Below, one piece after another: positions 48,121-57,089 of a stretch of 64,000 bases of DNA. Source of the stretch: Acinetobacter sp. ANC 3781 (GTDB taxonomy: Bacteria; Pseudomonadota; Gammaproteobacteria; Pseudomonadales; Moraxellaceae). Position 1 is the first letter of the stretch; each line of letters opens with the position of its first letter. The position numbers and the translations under genes are program-made. The notes beneath the pieces were generated by a model, which was not told the origin of the DNA, did not search any database, and saw only the letters and a program-made list of their open reading frames with translations. The stretch spans positions 1 to 64,000 of the forward strand of contig NZ_SJOH01000011.1 in assembly GCF_004331285.1 (NCBI RefSeq). The letters are read 5' to 3'.

Positions 48121-49386
48121 ATGCAAGATTCAATTGAACAATATATGCAAACGGTAGGACAACAAGCACGCCAAGCTTCGCGCGTGTTGGCAAGCGCTTC
48201 TACTGAAACAAAAAACAATGCCTTATCTGCAATTTACACTGCTTTACAAGACAGTGAAGCTGCAATTTTAGCTGCGAACCAAATTGATATGACCAAAGGT
48301 CGTAACAGCAATTTGGACAGTGCATTACTTGATCGCTTAGAACTTACCCCCACACGCTTTAAAGCTATGTTGCATGGCTTGAAAGATGTCATGAGCCTTA
48401 TTGACCCTATTGGGGAAATCACTGACCTCGCTTACCGTCCTTCGGGAATCCAGCTTGGTAAAATGCGTGTACCTTTAGGTGTAGTCGGCATGATTTACGA
48501 ATCACGGCCGAATGTGACCCTTGAAGCAGCGTCACTTGCGCTGAAGTCTGGAAATGCCATTATTTTGCGTGGCGGTTCTGAAGCACTACAATCTAATCAA
48601 GCCATTGCTCAAGCCATCCAGCATGGTTTAAAAGCTTCGGGTTTACCGGAAACTTCCGTGCAAGTTATTAACACGGCTGACCGTTCGGCAGTCGGTCATC
48701 TGATTACCATGTCTGAATATGTAGATGTCATTGTTCCACGTGGAGGCAAAGGGCTGATTGAGCGCGTGAGCAATGAAGCGCGTATTCCGGTGATTAAACA
48801 CCTAGATGGTAATTGTCATGTCTTTGTTGAAGCACAGGCCGATTTGCAAAAAGCTTTACCGATTGCGCTAAATGCCAAAACCCATCGTTATGGCGTATGT
48901 AATGCGATGGAAACTTTATTGGTCGATGAAAAAGTTGCTGAAGAATTTCTGCCTAATATTGCTGAACTTTATGCCGAGAAACAGGTTGAACTGCGTGGCT
49001 GCCGCGAAACGCAGCGCATTTTAGGCTCAAATGTTAAACCTGCCAGCGAAGAAGATTGGTACACCGAATATTTAGGTCCAATTTTGGCGATTAAAGTGGT
49101 CAGCGGTATTGAGGAAGCAATTGAGCATATTAATAAATATGGCTCACACCATACCGATGCCATTATTACTGAAAACTATAGTCATGCTCGTCAGTTTTTA
49201 GCCCGGGTAGATTCAAGCTCAGTGATGATCAATGCCTCTACCCGTTTTGCAGATGGCTTTGAATATGGTTTAGGTGCAGAAATTGGTATCTCAACTGACA
49301 AGATTCATGCCCGTGGCCCTGTTGGTCTTGAAGGTCTGACTTCGCAAAAATGGGTGGTGTTTGGTGATGGTCAAATTCGTCAATAA
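48121..49386 (+). CDS. proA: Gamma-glutamyl phosphate reductase
   Basis: ProA reduces gamma-glutamyl phosphate to glutamate semialdehyde with NADPH, the second step of proline synthesis. The 421-residue protein has [54 protein letters not shown] with the segment TLLVD following the catalytic Cys in [11 protein letters not shown], and [16 protein letters not shown]. proB is not adjacent; proC is at 14924-15754. A stem-loop ATGTTCAGC/GCTGAACAT follows. Confidence 0.97.
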   Translation: MQDSIEQYMQTVGQQARQASRVLASASTETKNNALSAIYTALQDSEAAILAANQIDMTKGRNSNLDSALLDRLELTPTRFKAMLHGLKDVMSLIDPIGEITDLAYRPSGIQLGKMRVPLGVVGMIYESRPNVTLEAASLALKSGNAIILRGGSEALQSNQAIAQAIQHGLKASGLPETSVQVINTADRSAVGHLITMSEYVDVIVPRGGKGLIERVSNEARIPVIKHLDGNCHVFVEAQADLQKALPIALNAKTHRYGVCNAMETLLVDEKVAEEFLPNIAELYAEKQVELRGCRETQRILGSNVKPASEEDWYTEYLGPILAIKVVSGIEEAIEHINKYGSHHTDAIITENYSHARQFLARVDSSSVMINASTRFADGFEYGLGAEIGISTDKIHARGPVGLEGLTSQKWVVFGDGQIRQ

Positions 49387-49411
49387 ATACAGCGCTTAAC
49401 AGAATCATTCC

Positions 49412-49441
49412 ATGTTCAGCTTCAAAAATGAGGCTGAACAT
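49412..49441 (+). terminator. Stem-loop after proA
   Basis: ATGTTCAGC (49412-49420) pairs with GCTGAACAT (49433-49441), extendable by three pairs with one G-T. No T tract follows, so it may be a 3'-end stabiliser. Confidence 0.5.
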
Positions 49442-49508
49442 AGCCACTACAATATCTCTAAGCTAAATTTCACAAGATGATAAAAATAACCATAAAAGGG
49501 AATATGCA

Positions 49509-49910
49509 ATGTTTTATTATTTAATGATCTGTACATTCGTATTGGCATTACTAGTCTCTTTTGCCGTAATGAAAATTTTTTCTCACTCTATCAATCAAAT
49601 TCTGGCGCGAATAATTAACGATCCCATTCATGAAGCATGGGCAAAATACACCAAATTTGCCGGCATGGTCGTGGGCACATCTTCCGGTATTCGTATTTAC
49701 GATATGGAAAAATATATCACGCCACTCACCTATACCGATAATGACAAAAAAATTGTCATTGAACTGACCCGTGAAAGATGGGTACTCGAGATTTATCGGA
49801 CCATTATTGAAACACTACAGGGCTTGGCCTGGATGATGCTGGTTTTTTTCATGGTTGCACTGATTGCTTATGTGATCGTGCGCTGGTCAGAAATAAAATA
49901 TCGAAAATAA
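49509..49910 (+). CDS. Small two-helix membrane protein
   Basis: I do not recognise a family. The 133-residue protein has one hydrophobic helix at residues 1-22 and a second at about 105-127, with a polar domain of about 80 residues between (KYTKFAGMVVGTSSGIRIYDMEKYITPLT). This topology would put the central domain on one side of the inner membrane with both short ends on the other. AAGGGA lies 8 nt before the chosen ATG. It stands between proA and ackA without obvious operon partners. Confidence 0.65.
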   Translation: MFYYLMICTFVLALLVSFAVMKIFSHSINQILARIINDPIHEAWAKYTKFAGMVVGTSSGIRIYDMEKYITPLTYTDNDKKIVIELTRERWVLEIYRTIIETLQGLAWMMLVFFMVALIAYVIVRWSEIKYRK

Positions 49911-50209
49911 TATTAAAACAACATGATTTGATGCTCAAAATAAATCACTCATGCTATGGTTATAATTCATACAAGCCACATACTAGGATTGAGTACTATT
50001 TTATTAATAAATGAAATCTATCAAACGATAAATTTTAATTATTATTATGCAGCAGGTCGATAATGCTTAAGTCTAATCTGCTAAAGTCTATCTAGGAGCA
50101 ATAAAAAACCCATGATAAAACATTCATACTGATTAAGATTGCATCACAACAACATTGCATCGTGATCAATAAGGGATAATTATTTCAATTAGAATTCGGG
50201 TATATAAAC

Positions 50210-51427
50210 GTGACTACATCAGTATTAGTGATTAACTGCGGATCTTCTTCTATCAAATATGCTTTAGTTTCTGAGCACCGTGAAGATCGTATCTTTGGTT
50301 TGGCAGAAAATCTAGGTTCTGCTGATGCACGTATTAAAGGCATCACTGTTGGCGGTGAGCAACTCGAACTTTCTATTCCCTATGCCGATCATGAAAAAGC
50401 ACTGGAAACCATTTTAGAACGTTTATCACAATATAATCCTCAAGCCATTGGCCACCGGGTAGTACATGGCGGCACCTTGACCAAAGCAGAATTACTCACT
50501 AAAGAAATCGTAGAACGTATTCGTGAAGCTACACCGCTTGCACCCTTACATAATCCTGCACACTTAGTCGGTATTGACGCAACCATGCGTTTGTTTCCAC
50601 AGTTACCACAAGTCGCGGTATTTGATACGGCCTTCCACCAAACTATGCCGGAACATGCTTTTCGTTATGCCTTGCCAAAATTCTTATATACCGAGCACAA
50701 TGTCCGCCGTTACGGTTTCCATGGCACCAGTCATGCCTATGTATCTGAACGCGGTTCAGAACTGGCAGGCAGCTTTAAACAAGGTGGCTGGCTAACGGCT
50801 CACCTCGGCAATGGTAGCTCGACTTGTGCCATTTGGAATGGCCAAAGTGTGGATACTTCTATGGGTCTGACACCATTAGAAGGTGTGGTTATGGGTACCC
50901 GTAGCGGGGATGTTGACCCAAGTATTCATAGCTTTCTGGCAAGCAACTTGGGTTGGGATATTTATAAAATCGATAAAATGCTGAACAATCAAAGTGGTTT
51001 GCTCGGTCTTTCGAATCTTTCGAATGATATGCGTACCCTGATTGAAGCCTCTGAACAGGGCAATGAAGATGCAAGCATTGCGATTGAAGTATTCTGCTAC
51101 CGTTTAGCTAAATCACTTGCAGCCTTAAGCTGTGGCTTGCCGCGTATTGACGGTCTGTTCTTCACAGGTGGTATCGGGGAAAATTCTGCCTATATCCGTG
51201 AAAAAACATTGGCATACCTCCCTCACTTCGGTTTCAACTTAAGCAAAGAACAAAACGATAACTTGAAGCGCGGAACAGAAGGCCGTATAGACGCAGGTAC
51301 TGGTCCTCAAATTTGGGTTGTTCCTACTGATGAAGAAGGTCGCATTGCACAAGAAACTGAAAATGTTGTGAATGAGGTTAATCAAGCAGCTGCAAAAAAG
51401 TTTGAAGCAGATGTTGAGACGGCTTAA
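50210..51427 (+). CDS. ackA: Acetate kinase
   Basis: AckA interconverts acetyl phosphate plus ADP with acetate plus ATP. The 405-residue protein has the signatures [15 protein letters not shown] near the N-terminus and [12 protein letters not shown] with [12 protein letters not shown] in the middle, plus FTGGIGENS. The start codon is GTG; no ATG lies nearby in frame. It is 55 bp upstream of pta and forms the usual ackA-pta operon for acetate activation and acetyl-phosphate supply. Confidence 0.97.
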   Translation: MTTSVLVINCGSSSIKYALVSEHREDRIFGLAENLGSADARIKGITVGGEQLELSIPYADHEKALETILERLSQYNPQAIGHRVVHGGTLTKAELLTKEIVERIREATPLAPLHNPAHLVGIDATMRLFPQLPQVAVFDTAFHQTMPEHAFRYALPKFLYTEHNVRRYGFHGTSHAYVSERGSELAGSFKQGGWLTAHLGNGSSTCAIWNGQSVDTSMGLTPLEGVVMGTRSGDVDPSIHSFLASNLGWDIYKIDKMLNNQSGLLGLSNLSNDMRTLIEASEQGNEDASIAIEVFCYRLAKSLAALSCGLPRIDGLFFTGGIGENSAYIREKTLAYLPHFGFNLSKEQNDNLKRGTEGRIDAGTGPQIWVVPTDEEGRIAQETENVVNEVNQAAAKKFEADVETA

Positions 51428-51482
51428 GCCATCGTACATTTTATAATGCTCATCACTGAATCCTTTTATTTAGAATCAAGCT

Positions 51483-53624
51483 ATGAAAACAATTTTATTA
51501 GTTCCAACTGGGGAAGGCGTAGGATTAACTTCAGCCAGCCTGGGTTTAGTCTATGCCTTGGAATGCCAAGGTGTGAAAGCCGGTTTTCTTAAACCTTTTT
51601 CACAAGAAAAAAATCAACCCGTAGATGGTACAACCGCCCTGTATCGTCATTTATCAAATAGTGAAACAGTTGAACCGATTCCTTATACCAAATTGATTCA
51701 GCAAATTAATCAAGATGAAAGTGATGAGCTACTCGAAGAAGCAGTACGTCTGCATCGTCAGATTGCCAAGAATCATGATCTGATTATTGTTGAAGGCTTA
51801 TTCCCGAACAGTCGTGATGCTTTCGCCTCTGAAATGAATGCCACCTTGGCGCAGGCACTCGATGCCAAAGTCATTATTGTCAGCAATGCCGATATTAATA
51901 CGCCGGAATTGAGTGCGGAAAAAGTCGAAAATCAGTTACGCTATTTTGGTGGCGCTTCCTCTACCCGTATGGCCGGCATCTTGTTTATGCGTACCAAGGG
52001 CTTGCATGAAGATTCTGCTCAGGTTCCGGTCACATTTGATCCCAGTTTACGCCTGATTGGTGAGACTGAAAAATTTGTTAGAGCAATTCAAAAAACTCAT
52101 GCCCATCTTGGTTCTGAAAAACTTCCAGTGATTGGCTTAGTGCCCTTCAGTGATACTTTAAGTGTACCGCGAATTTCCGATCTGGCTGCGCATATTTCAG
52201 CAGAATGGATTAACCGGGGTGAAGCCACGCAGCGCCGGGTATTACATAGCAGCCTGATTGCTTCGAATATTGAACATGAACTGAATAAATTTGTGGCCGG
52301 TGAACTGATTATTAGTGCCTCTGACCGTATTGATGTTTTACTGGCAAGTAGCCTCGCTAGCAGCAACGGTATCCCACTAGCCGGCTTGGTGTTAACTGAA
52401 CACCATGAGCCAAATGCTTCGGTTTTAGCTTTCTGCCAGACTGCTATTAAAAATGGCTTACCGATTCTGCACACACCGCTCAGCACCTTTGAGACCGCAC
52501 AGAGCCTTTCCAATTTAAGCAATGAAATTCCAGTCGATGATACTGAACGCGCCGAGCAAGTCAGCCGTTTCGTATCCAGCCATCTGAATGCAGACTGGAT
52601 TGCCCTACTGCTAAATGGTTCTTACAAGCCTCGTTTATCGCCGTCTGCTTTCCGTCATGAGTTGGTTCAAAAATCCATTACAGCAAAAAAACGGATTGTT
52701 TTACCGGAAGGTGATGAACCCCGGACCATTCAGGCAGCTGCAATTTGCCAATCTCGTGGAATTGCCAATTGCATTCTATTGGCGAAACCGGAAGCAGTAA
52801 TTGAAGTGGCTAAAGCACGAAATATAGACTTGCCGCATGATCTTGAGATTATCGATCCTGACCTAATTCGTGAAAACTATGTGCCGAAAATGGTGGAATT
52901 GCGTAAAGGTAAAATTAACGAATTACAAGCGCGTGAACAACTGCAAGATACCGTCGTACTCGGCACTATGATGCTTGCCCTCGATCAAGTCGATGGATTG
53001 GTATCGGGTGCAGTACACACCACCGCCAATACAGTTCGCCCTGCATTCCAACTGATTAAGACTGCACCGGAGTATTCACTGGTATCTTCAGTATTCTTCA
53101 TGTTGTTACCGGATGAAGTCTACGTGTATGGTGACTGCGCAATTAATCCTGACCCGGATGCTGAACAACTGGCTGAAATTGCCATCCAATCGGCAGATTC
53201 AGCAAAAGCCTTTGGTATTGACCCACGTATTGCCATGATTTCTTATTCAACCGGTACTTCTGGTACCGGTGCAGATGTAGAGAAAGTGGCTGAAGCAACC
53301 CGAATTGCTAAAGAGCGTCGTCCTGATTTACTGATTGATGGACCACTGCAATACGATGCAGCCTCGGTTGAAAGTGTGGGACGTTCAAAAGCGCCAGATT
53401 CACAAGTTGCTGGTCGTGCCAATGTGTTTATTTTCCCTGATTTGAACACAGGCAATACGACTTATAAAGCTGTACAACGCTCGGCAAATGTAGTCAGCGT
53501 AGGTCCGATGCTGCAAGGTTTAAATAAGCCGGTGAATGACTTGTCACGTGGTGCACTAGTGGATGATATTGTATTTACCATTGCCCTGACTGCGATTCAA
53601 GCAGAGCAGCAAGCAGCTCAATAA
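51483..53624 (+). CDS. pta: Phosphate acetyltransferase, long two-domain form
   Basis: Pta converts acetyl-CoA and phosphate into acetyl phosphate and CoA. The 713-residue protein is the long enterobacterial type: an N-terminal dethiobiotin-synthetase-like P-loop domain (LLVPTGEGVGLTSASLGL), a central DRTGG regulatory domain (about 225-345) and the C-terminal catalytic domain with RIVLPEGDEPRTIQAA, GMMLA-type VLGTMMLALDQVDGLVSGA and GPLQYDAA. It follows ackA by 55 bp and ends at a terminator. Confidence 0.97.
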   Translation: MKTILLVPTGEGVGLTSASLGLVYALECQGVKAGFLKPFSQEKNQPVDGTTALYRHLSNSETVEPIPYTKLIQQINQDESDELLEEAVRLHRQIAKNHDLIIVEGLFPNSRDAFASEMNATLAQALDAKVIIVSNADINTPELSAEKVENQLRYFGGASSTRMAGILFMRTKGLHEDSAQVPVTFDPSLRLIGETEKFVRAIQKTHAHLGSEKLPVIGLVPFSDTLSVPRISDLAAHISAEWINRGEATQRRVLHSSLIASNIEHELNKFVAGELIISASDRIDVLLASSLASSNGIPLAGLVLTEHHEPNASVLAFCQTAIKNGLPILHTPLSTFETAQSLSNLSNEIPVDDTERAEQVSRFVSSHLNADWIALLLNGSYKPRLSPSAFRHELVQKSITAKKRIVLPEGDEPRTIQAAAICQSRGIANCILLAKPEAVIEVAKARNIDLPHDLEIIDPDLIRENYVPKMVELRKGKINELQAREQLQDTVVLGTMMLALDQVDGLVSGAVHTTANTVRPAFQLIKTAPEYSLVSSVFFMLLPDEVYVYGDCAINPDPDAEQLAEIAIQSADSAKAFGIDPRIAMISYSTGTSGTGADVEKVAEATRIAKERRPDLLIDGPLQYDAASVESVGRSKAPDSQVAGRANVFIFPDLNTGNTTYKAVQRSANVVSVGPMLQGLNKPVNDLSRGALVDDIVFTIALTAIQAEQQAAQ

Positions 53625-53644
53625 TTTTTCAAAGCAAGTTTTCC

Positions 53645-53679
53645 AAGCCATCTGATTGAAAAATTGGGTGGTTTTTTTT
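53645..53679 (+). terminator. ackA-pta terminator
   Basis: AAGCCATCTGATT pairs with AATTGGGTGGTTT through several G-U pairs around a GAAA-type loop and runs into T8, 20 nt after the pta stop. Confidence 0.75.
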
Positions 53680-54176
53680 GTGAATTTCTTAGAATGACGA
53701 TGAGGTAAAATGGAATTAATTTTAGCTGTTTTATTCAACCGTTCTTATTTTAGTAAGATGTCTATCTTTCCAGAAAACAACCGCCTACGGTTCATTTAAA
53801 AGTCTCTGCTCTTTATAAAAACCCAATAATTCTTCAGGCCTCCAGTCTTAAACCGCAGAAAAAAGTAAATTAATACTCATTAAATAGTTTATATTTTTAA
53901 ACAATTTACTCGATTTAATTTTTTCCAAGCTACCACGTTCGTTCAACTTGAAACCAAGTTTAATGAGTTGAAAAGAAGAGTATGGTTTTTAATTTTGATC
54001 ATCCTGTAGTCACCTGCAATATCCATTATTACCGCATTATCCTTTAAACGATTATTCCTCCTATAAAAGTCTGATTTAGGAGCGTGAATAGATTCACTTA
54101 TTTTAAGATTTTCTGAAATAAATATAATATAACTTAAATGAAATTTAATTAGTTTGTCATATAAAATCATTAAGAT
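53680..54176. other. AT-rich intergenic region, no supported gene
   Basis: A minus-strand frame at 53943-54170 (75 codons) has no Shine-Dalgarno, no recognisable domain and skewed composition, so I leave it uncalled. I see no tRNA, no promoter of quality and no repeat family in this stretch. It may be a decayed spacer between pta and the convergent methyltransferase gene. Confidence 0.45.
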
Positions 54177-54228
54177 AGAGCACTATAAAAAGCCTATTCC
54201 CCCTCGAATGGGCTTTTTACAGTGCTCT
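54177..54228. terminator. Long imperfect hairpin, terminator of methyltransferase gene
   Basis: A 23-nt inverted repeat (54177-54199 and 54206-54228) matches at 21 positions with a 6-nt loop. Inside it are AAAAAGCC and GGCTTTTT, so the inner part alone can act as an intrinsic terminator. It lies 44 nt beyond the stop of the minus-strand gene 54273-54899. Confidence 0.65.
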
Positions 54229-54272
54229 GCCATTTTATTTAATCGATTTTATGTTCTATTTAGAGTTTTTTA

Positions 54273-54899
54273 TTAAAGTTTTCTGGCCAACCACACCGTA
54301 TGCCCGGCACAGGCCTGATCTTGAACAATCATTTTCACGACTTCAAAACCATGATCTTTCAATAATTGTCGATATTCATCTTGCGACAAACTGGCATGGT
54401 ACAAAGCATCGCCAAACATATCTCCAATCGCTTCCCCATGGCTTGGCCCACTGCTAAACATCAATGCCGCTCCCAGCTTGGCATGTTTTTGAAAGTTCTG
54501 GAACATCGCCCGTTGATCATCAGGAGTCAGATGAAAAAAACTGTCCCACGCCAAAATCGCATTAAATTTTTGATCGAGTTCAACAGTTCGCATGTCTGCT
54601 TGAAGCCAGTATTGTTCAGGAAAATTTTGTTGTGCCATTTCAATCATCACATTTGAACTATCGACACCCGTTATTTTATGATCATGCTGAATCAAATAAT
54701 CTGCTATCGGTTTTCCCGACCCGCAACCTAAATCCAATATTTTAGAATGTTGAGGAATCAGTGCTAGAAAATGATCGAGCCATGCTTTTTCATACAGAAA
54801 ATTGCCGCGTAATTCCGTCCATGCACGAGCATGTTTTTTATAGATTTCAATTATATTGTGTGCAAATTCCGAATGATCTTTCATCAGAGAAGTTTTCAT
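54273..54899 (-). CDS. Class I SAM-dependent methyltransferase
   Basis: The 208-residue cytosolic protein has SAM motif I ILDLGCGSGKPIADYL, an acidic motif II VTGVDSSNVMIEMA, motif III LAWDSFFHLTPDDQRAMF and a VKMIVQDQACAGHTVWLARK end, typical of small-molecule methyltransferases. The substrate is unknown. An in-frame second Met (residue 6) is also a possible start. It is a single gene behind the Pho-box micro-ORF unit, separated from it by a terminator. Confidence 0.85.
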   Translation of the reverse strand: MKTSLMKDHSEFAHNIIEIYKKHARAWTELRGNFLYEKAWLDHFLALIPQHSKILDLGCGSGKPIADYLIQHDHKITGVDSSNVMIEMAQQNFPEQYWLQADMRTVELDQKFNAILAWDSFFHLTPDDQRAMFQNFQKHAKLGAALMFSSGPSHGEAIGDMFGDALYHASLSQDEYRQLLKDHGFEVVKMIVQDQACAGHTVWLARKL

Positions 54900-54984
54900 A
54901 TTTTTAGAATAGTATACGCAGATTTAGATCGAAATTTGAAGATTTGAAGTTGTAGGAATTTATTAGAATGAAAAAATTAAAGCA

Positions 54985-55020
54985 AAAAAAAAGAAGATAG
55001 AGCTTAAGCCTGATCTTCTT
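54985..55020 (-). terminator. Terminator of the Pho-box micro-ORF unit
   Basis: On the minus strand AAGAAGAT/ATCTTCTT (8-bp perfect stem) with an inner GCTTAAGC palindrome runs directly into nine Ts. The hairpin overlaps the last codons and stop of the micro-ORF at 55004-55090, marking the end of a short leftward transcript. Confidence 0.8.
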
Positions 55021-55090
55021 TTTGACCGTAAATCCATGTCGCTGCGATATATAAAGAAAAACCAACAACTGAAACAACTGCAGTAATCAT
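55004..55090 (-). CDS. Candidate PhoB-regulated 28-residue membrane micro-protein
   Basis: The frame encodes MITAVVSVVGFSLYIAA followed by TWIYGQKEDQA: one membrane helix of about 20 residues and a short charged tail. It is too short for ordinary annotation. Support comes from context: a near-consensus Pho box with a correctly spaced -10 lies 30-65 bp upstream, giving a leader of about 25 nt, and an intrinsic terminator overlaps the stop codon. A GAG about 12 nt before the ATG is a weak Shine-Dalgarno. The frame is open upstream to 55136 but has no other good start. The RNA might instead act as a small RNA. I recognise no named family. Confidence 0.5.
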   Translation of the reverse strand: MITAVVSVVGFSLYIAATWIYGQKEDQA

Positions 55091-55121
55091 ATGCTTGTTA
55101 CGCTCTAAATTTGATGAGCTT

Positions 55122-55155
55122 ATTATGTAAAAGTTTTATGACAAATTTATGACAA
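55122..55155 (-). promoter_or_regulatory. PhoB box and -10 element
   Basis: On the minus strand TTGTCATAAATTTGTCAT (55155-55138) is two 7-bp half-sites with an AAAT spacer, an 11-bp repeat that matches the E. coli Pho box CTGTCATAAATCTGTCAT at 16 of 18 positions. A CATAAT -10 element (55127-55122) follows after exactly 10 bp, the arrangement in which PhoB replaces the -35 contact. Transcription would start near 55115 and run left into the micro-ORF. Confidence 0.75.
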
Positions 55156-55256
55156 TGCTGTCATATTTAATATAACTTAAAATAATTTTATTAATTAATA
55201 ATTTTCAATAAGTTAGGTTATTAGATAGATTTAAATTATTCCACTTTCTGCTTTAA

Positions 55257-55327
55257 ATGACAGATTTCAACTGAACTATGACAGCCTTTTGTCATATTTA
55301 TGACAGAAATCTCCACAAAAATGACAG
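55257..55327 (-). promoter_or_regulatory. Array of Pho half-sites
   Basis: CTGTCAT occurs four times on the minus strand (ending at 55257, 55278, 55300 and 55321 in plus coordinates), spaced by 21-22 bp, with a degenerate half-site between the second and third copies (ATGACAA). The segment CTGTCAT-AAAT- at 55306-55296 has the canonical half-site and spacer. The array lies between the micro-ORF promoter and fumA. Confidence 0.6.
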
Positions 55328-55405
55328 TTACCTTGACTTGCTAATTCGCTATTAAACTTTCGGCCAAAAATCATTCAAAACGCCCACAGAACTTGCTTTT
55401 TATCT

Positions 55406-55411
55406 TATAAT
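55406..55411 (+). promoter_or_regulatory. Candidate -10 element of the fumarase gene
   Basis: A perfect TATAAT lies 40 bp before the ATG at 55452. No good -35 is present at 16-18 bp, which fits a promoter that depends on an activator. TTGACT at 55333-55338 is too far upstream to pair with it. Confidence 0.4.
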
Positions 55412-55451
55412 TTAGCCCGCTAGCTAACAGCCCGCTCAAGAGATATTTGAT

Positions 55452-56978
55452 ATGACAACTATTATCAAGCAAGATGACTTGATCACATCGGTAAAAGATG
55501 CGCTTCAGTTCATTTCTTACTATCATCCACAAGACTTCATCCAAGCGATGAGCCGTGCCTATGATCGAGAAGAGAACAAAGCCGCAAAAGATGCAATTGC
55601 ACAAATCTTAATTAACTCTCGTATGTGTGCAGAAGGTCATCGCCCTATCTGTCAAGATACAGGAATTGTTAACGTATTTCTTGAAGTGGGCCTAGACGTT
55701 AAATTTGATTTAACCATGAGCCTAGATGACGCGATTAACGAAGGTGTACGTCAGGGTTATCTTGAAAACTCAAACATTCTTCGCGCATCAGTTTTAGCGG
55801 ACCCTGCTTTTGGTCGTAAAAACACCAAAGACAATACTCCTGCGGTGATCCACTACAAACTCGTACCGGGTGACAAAGTAGACATTACTGTGGCTGCTAA
55901 GGGTGGCGGTTCAGAAAACAAATCTAAACTTGCCATGTTGAACCCATCTGACTCAATCGTGGATTGGGTACTTAAAACTGTTCCAACTATGGGTGCAGGC
56001 TGGTGTCCTCCTGGTATGCTCGGTATCGGGATTGGTGGTACTGCCGAAAAAGCCATGATGCTTGCCAAAGAAGCCTTGATGGAAGAAATCAACATGGACG
56101 AATTACTTCGTCGTGGTCCACAGAGCAAAATGGAAGAACTCCGTATCGAGATCTTCGAAAAAGTAAATGCTCTAGGTATTGGTGCTCAAGGTCTTGGTGG
56201 TTTAACCACTGTTCTTGATATCAAAATCAAAGACTACCCATGTCATGCTGCCGGTAAACCAGTCGGTATGATTCCGAACTGTGCTGCAACGCGTCATGCA
56301 CATTTCCAGTTAGATGGTTCAGGCATTGCTCATATTCAAGCACCAAAATTGGATGATTATCCTGCTGTAACTTGGGATTCATCGACATCTAAGCGTGTAA
56401 ACTTAGACACCATTACACAAGAAGAAATGAATTCTTGGCAACCGGGCGATACCTTATTGCTTAACGGTACAATCTATACAGGCCGTGACGCTGCGCACAA
56501 ACGTATGTGTGAAATGTTAGATAACGGTGAAGAACTTCCAGTCGATCTTAAAGGTAAATTCATTTACTACGTGGGTCCAGTCGATCCGATTGGTGATGAA
56601 GTGGTTGGTCCTGCAGGCCCGACAACTGCAACACGTATGGATAAATTCACGCGTCAGGTTCTAGAAGCAACTGGCTTGTATGGCATGATTGGTAAAGCAG
56701 ACCGTGGTCCGACGGCTATCGAAGCAATTAAAGACAACAAAGCGACATATTTGATGGCTGTAGGTGGCGCTGCTTACCTCGTATCTAAAGCTGTTCGTGA
56801 AGCTGAAGTTGTAGCTTTTGCTGACTTGGGTATGGAAGCAATCTACAAATTTGTTGTTGAAGATATGCCAGTATCTGTAGCGGTAGACGTAAATGGTACT
56901 TCTATTCACGCGACTGCACCTAAAATCTGGCAAGCCAAAATTGGTAAAATTCCAGTAGTGGATGCGGCTGCAGTTTAA
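55452..56978 (+). CDS. Fumarate hydratase, class I (Fe-S)
   Basis: The 508-residue enzyme hydrates fumarate to malate in the TCA cycle using an oxygen-sensitive [4Fe-4S] cluster. Candidate cluster cysteines are in RPICQDTGIV, GMIPNCAATRHAHF and the ...RMCEML segment. Other marks are KGGGSENKSKLAML, GIGIGGTAEKAM and YVGPVDPIGDEVVGPAGPTTATRMD in the C-terminal half. The sequence is of the FumA/FumB/FumD-like single-chain group. It ends at a strong terminator. Confidence 0.95.
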   Translation: MTTIIKQDDLITSVKDALQFISYYHPQDFIQAMSRAYDREENKAAKDAIAQILINSRMCAEGHRPICQDTGIVNVFLEVGLDVKFDLTMSLDDAINEGVRQGYLENSNILRASVLADPAFGRKNTKDNTPAVIHYKLVPGDKVDITVAAKGGGSENKSKLAMLNPSDSIVDWVLKTVPTMGAGWCPPGMLGIGIGGTAEKAMMLAKEALMEEINMDELLRRGPQSKMEELRIEIFEKVNALGIGAQGLGGLTTVLDIKIKDYPCHAAGKPVGMIPNCAATRHAHFQLDGSGIAHIQAPKLDDYPAVTWDSSTSKRVNLDTITQEEMNSWQPGDTLLLNGTIYTGRDAAHKRMCEMLDNGEELPVDLKGKFIYYVGPVDPIGDEVVGPAGPTTATRMDKFTRQVLEATGLYGMIGKADRGPTAIEAIKDNKATYLMAVGGAAYLVSKAVREAEVVAFADLGMEAIYKFVVEDMPVSVAVDVNGTSIHATAPKIWQAKIGKIPVVDAAAV

Positions 56979-56989
56979 TTTTCTAAGCT

Positions 56990-57017
56990 AAAAAAGCACC
57001 CGAATGGGTGCTTTTTT
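56990..57017. terminator. Bidirectional terminator after fumarase
   Basis: AAAAAAGCACCC/GGGTGCTTTTTT (12-bp stem, GAAT loop) with A/T tracts on both strands, 11 nt after the fumarase stop. It also faces the convergent gene at 57090. Confidence 0.92.
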
Positions 57018-57089
57018 ATTTCTATAAACAAGTATTTCTTACTTACCAGAAGATCGCTGGCCTTCAGTTTCAAACTGAGAAATGTGTAT

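Noticed and set aside
52097..52522. Minus-strand 141-codon frame inside pta
   Set aside because: Antisense shadow of the central domain of pta.
53943..54170. Minus-strand 75-codon frame between pta and the methyltransferase gene
   Set aside because: No initiation signal or recognisable domain; it starts next to a terminator hairpin.
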